NCBI GenBank assembly: GCA_015663215.1
Contig: DQSP01000051.1
Span: forward strand, 1-7,334
DNA length: 7,334 bases
Origin: Sulfurimonas sp.
GTDB taxonomy: Bacteria > Campylobacterota > Campylobacteria > Campylobacterales > Sulfurimonadaceae
Reading direction: 5' to 3'
This document shows positions 5,602 through 7,334 of this stretch, piece after piece. The translations under genes were made by a program, and so were the position numbers. The first letter of the stretch is position 1, and each line of letters starts with the position of its first letter. The notes beneath the pieces were generated by a model, which saw only the letters and a list, made by a program, of their open reading frames with translations, was not told the origin of the DNA and made no database searches.

Positions 5602-7334
5602 ATGTCATCTCATACTCTCATCACCACTCTACTAAAAAAAACTTCACTCAAATATGATCAGATTCAAAATATTTTAAAACTTTTAGATGAAGGTTCTACT
5701 ATTCCCTTTATCGCAAGATATAGAAAAGAGATGACGGGTGGTGCTGATGATGAAGTACTTCGAGAGTTTGAGATACTATACCTGAGTGCAAAAAAACTTC
5801 TTGATCGAAAAGAGGAAGTCTCTCGCCTGATCAATGAGCGAGCAACTTTAAGTGAGAGTATAAAAGAAGTATAACTGAGGCTGAAGACTTAAGAACTTTA
5901 GAAAATATATACAGACCGTATAAAGAGAGAAAATCCTCTCGTGCAACTGTGGCAATGAGCAAAGGACTGAGTTCTTTAGCAAACATACTCCAAAGTGCAA
6001 GACTCTCAAAAGATGACTTTTTAAAAGAGGCAAAAAGGTTTGTAAAAAAAGATGTGAGTTCTGTCGGTGAAGCCGTAAAAGGAGCACAAGACATACTATC
6101 AGAGAGATATGCTGAAAATCCTAGAGAAAGAGAAGCTATAAGAAAGTCTATGCTGGGCTACGGGCTATTAGAGATAAAAAAAACAAAAACTTTTAATGAA
6201 AATGGTGTTTATAAAAATTTAGCACCATCTTCTCAAAAAGTTGCCTACATCCCATCTCATAGATACCTAGCCATCATGAGAGGGCTAAAGGAGAAAGAGT
6301 TATCTGTAAAGATCAGTGTGGATACAGAGAGGATTTTAGAGAACATCAAACGTTACAAAATTCCAAAAGATGCATCAAGCTCAAAGGAGCTACTATTTTT
6401 AGCTTACAAAGATGGACTCAAACGCCTACTTCTTCCTTCCATCGCGAGAGAAGTGCATCATGAGCTAAAAGAAAAAGCTGATTTAGCTGCCATATCTGTT
6501 TTTGGGAAGAATCTCTCACAACTTCTTATGACTCCACCTGTAAGTAAGATGATTCTTCTCGGTGTTGATCCCGCGTTTGTAAGTGGCTGTAAACTCGCTG
6601 TCATAGATGAAAATGGAAACTACCTTGAGTCAGCAGTCATCTATCCAACACAACCCAAAAACGACTATGAAAACTCAAAAAGAGTAGTCTTACAACTCTC
6701 AAAAAAGTACAATATCACAGGAGTAGCCATAGGGAATGGTACAGGTTCAAGGGAGACACAAGAGTTTTTTGCAAAACTCAATAGCCAAGAAAATGCCAAA
6801 CTCAAATACACAGTAGTTTCAGAAGCGGGTGCCTCAGTTTACTCAGCTTCTAAGTTAGCACAAAATGAGTACCCGCATTTAGATGTGACAATAAGAGGTG
6901 CTATCTCTATAGCCCAAAGACTCCGTGACCCAATGTCCGCACTTGTTAAAATAGACCCAAAATCTTTAGGAATAGGACAGTACCAACACGATGTAGACCA
7001 AAAACTTCTACAAAAAAGGCTCGATGATGTAACACAAGACTTGGTAAACGCAGTAGGAGTTGACATAAACTCTGCTTCAGCATCCCTACTCTCTCATGTA
7101 GCAGGCATAGGCAGTAAAATAGCAAAAAATATCATAGAGTATAGAGATAAAAATGGAAATTTTAAAAGTAAAGATGGACTTTTAAAAGTAAAAGGTTTAG
7201 GTCAAAAAGCTTATGAACAAGCAGCAGGGTTTATTCGAATAAAAGAGACTAACAATATCTTTGATAATAGTGGTATCCACCCTGAGAGTTATGATGTAGC
7301 TAAGAGTGATGTCAAACTTGACTTAGATACTCTA
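5602..7334 (+). pseudogene. tex: Tex transcription accessory protein, frameshifted and cut by the window edge
   Basis: Tex is a conserved cytoplasmic nucleic-acid-binding protein linked to transcription. The first part (5602-5874, 90 aa) holds the N-terminal Tex signature EGSTIPFIARYRKEMTGG followed by a helical region, and stops at TAA 5872-5874. The protein continues in the -1 frame from about 5856-5871 (ITEAEDLRTLENIYRPYKER) and stays open to the window end, another 488 codons. This second part contains the YqgF/RNase H-like domain starting at LLGVDPAF (about 6555-6575), a conserved stretch near IGNGTGSRET, and tandem helix-hairpin-helix motifs SHVAGIGSKIAKNI and LKVKGLGQKAYEQAA (about 7085-7230). 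The C-terminal S1 domain would lie beyond the window. Restoring one base in the A-rich stretch near 5863-5869 rejoins both halves without other change. In the second frame the first usable starts (GTG 5949, ATG 5955) have no ribosome site. It could be a sequencing error or a real recent mutation. Confidence 0.9.
5856..5874 (+). other. Frameshift interval in tex
   Basis: Both reading frames are open only between 5856 (just after a TGA at 5853-5855 in the downstream frame) and the TAA at 5872-5874 in the upstream frame, so the missing base lies here. The A-rich piece TAAAAGAAGT (5861-5870) is the likeliest place. For example, one more A before GT would read K-E-S-I-T-E. No canonical -1 slippery heptamer is present in the right phase. 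Confidence 0.85.

Noticed and set aside
5860..5874. Programmed -1 frameshift in tex
   Set aside because: The phase does not give an X XXY YYZ heptamer (A AAA GAA cannot re-pair at both sites), no obvious stimulatory hairpin follows, and Tex is not known to me as a recoded gene.
5831..6094. Minus-strand open frames opposite tex around the frameshift
   Set aside because: The + strand reading continues as clear Tex sequence; the antisense frames are low-complexity by-products.
7160..7193. Direct repeat TTTTAAAAGTAAA, two copies 20 nt apart
   Set aside because: It lies in the helix-hairpin-helix coding region and follows from similar codons for FKSK and LLKVK in AT-rich DNA.

Overview
The window reads as ordinary chromosomal DNA of a Campylobacterota (Epsilonproteobacteria) bacterium, probably close to Sulfurimonas or Sulfurovum. 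Four things suggest this: the AT-rich coding style, AAGGA-type ribosome binding sites, very tight gene packing, and the gene order. As I recall it, flgR-asd-small membrane protein matches Campylobacter jejuni, where hemE is also followed directly by a radical SAM gene. The assignment rests on pattern recognition and memory of family and synteny, not on a search.

Positions 1-4513 are all on the + strand and look like one transcription unit. It contains the 3' end of a sigma-54 activator (probably flgR), aspartate-semialdehyde dehydrogenase (asd), a YqhA/UPF0114 membrane protein, uroporphyrinogen decarboxylase (hemE), a COG0731-like radical SAM protein and a small alpha/beta-hydrolase esterase. 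Successive junctions are a 15-nt gap, a 1-nt overlap, a 30-nt gap, an overlap of 17-29 nt and a 4-nt ATGA overlap. I see no terminator hairpin between them. The genes serve different pathways (flagellar regulation, lysine/threonine/methionine and diaminopimelate synthesis, heme synthesis), so the grouping looks like compact housekeeping, not one pathway.

Positions 4527-5522 hold one gene on the - strand, an M29 aminopeptidase-like putative metallopeptidase. It converges on the esterase with only 13 nt between the stop codons. A 79-nt divergent intergenic region (5523-5601) separates it from tex on the + strand. Tex is a nucleic-acid-binding transcription accessory protein that runs off the right edge. 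As written, the tex reading frame is broken by a one-base shift near 5856-5874: the first 90 codons are in one frame and the remaining 488 visible codons are in another, and both parts match Tex.

I found no mobile element, CRISPR array, tRNA, rRNA or defence-like system, and nothing that looks like a new biological system. The points most worth checking are the tex frameshift, the missing C-terminal DNA-binding domain in the sigma-54 activator, a perfect 11-bp inverted repeat inside the radical SAM gene, and a possibly leaderless start for the M29-like gene.
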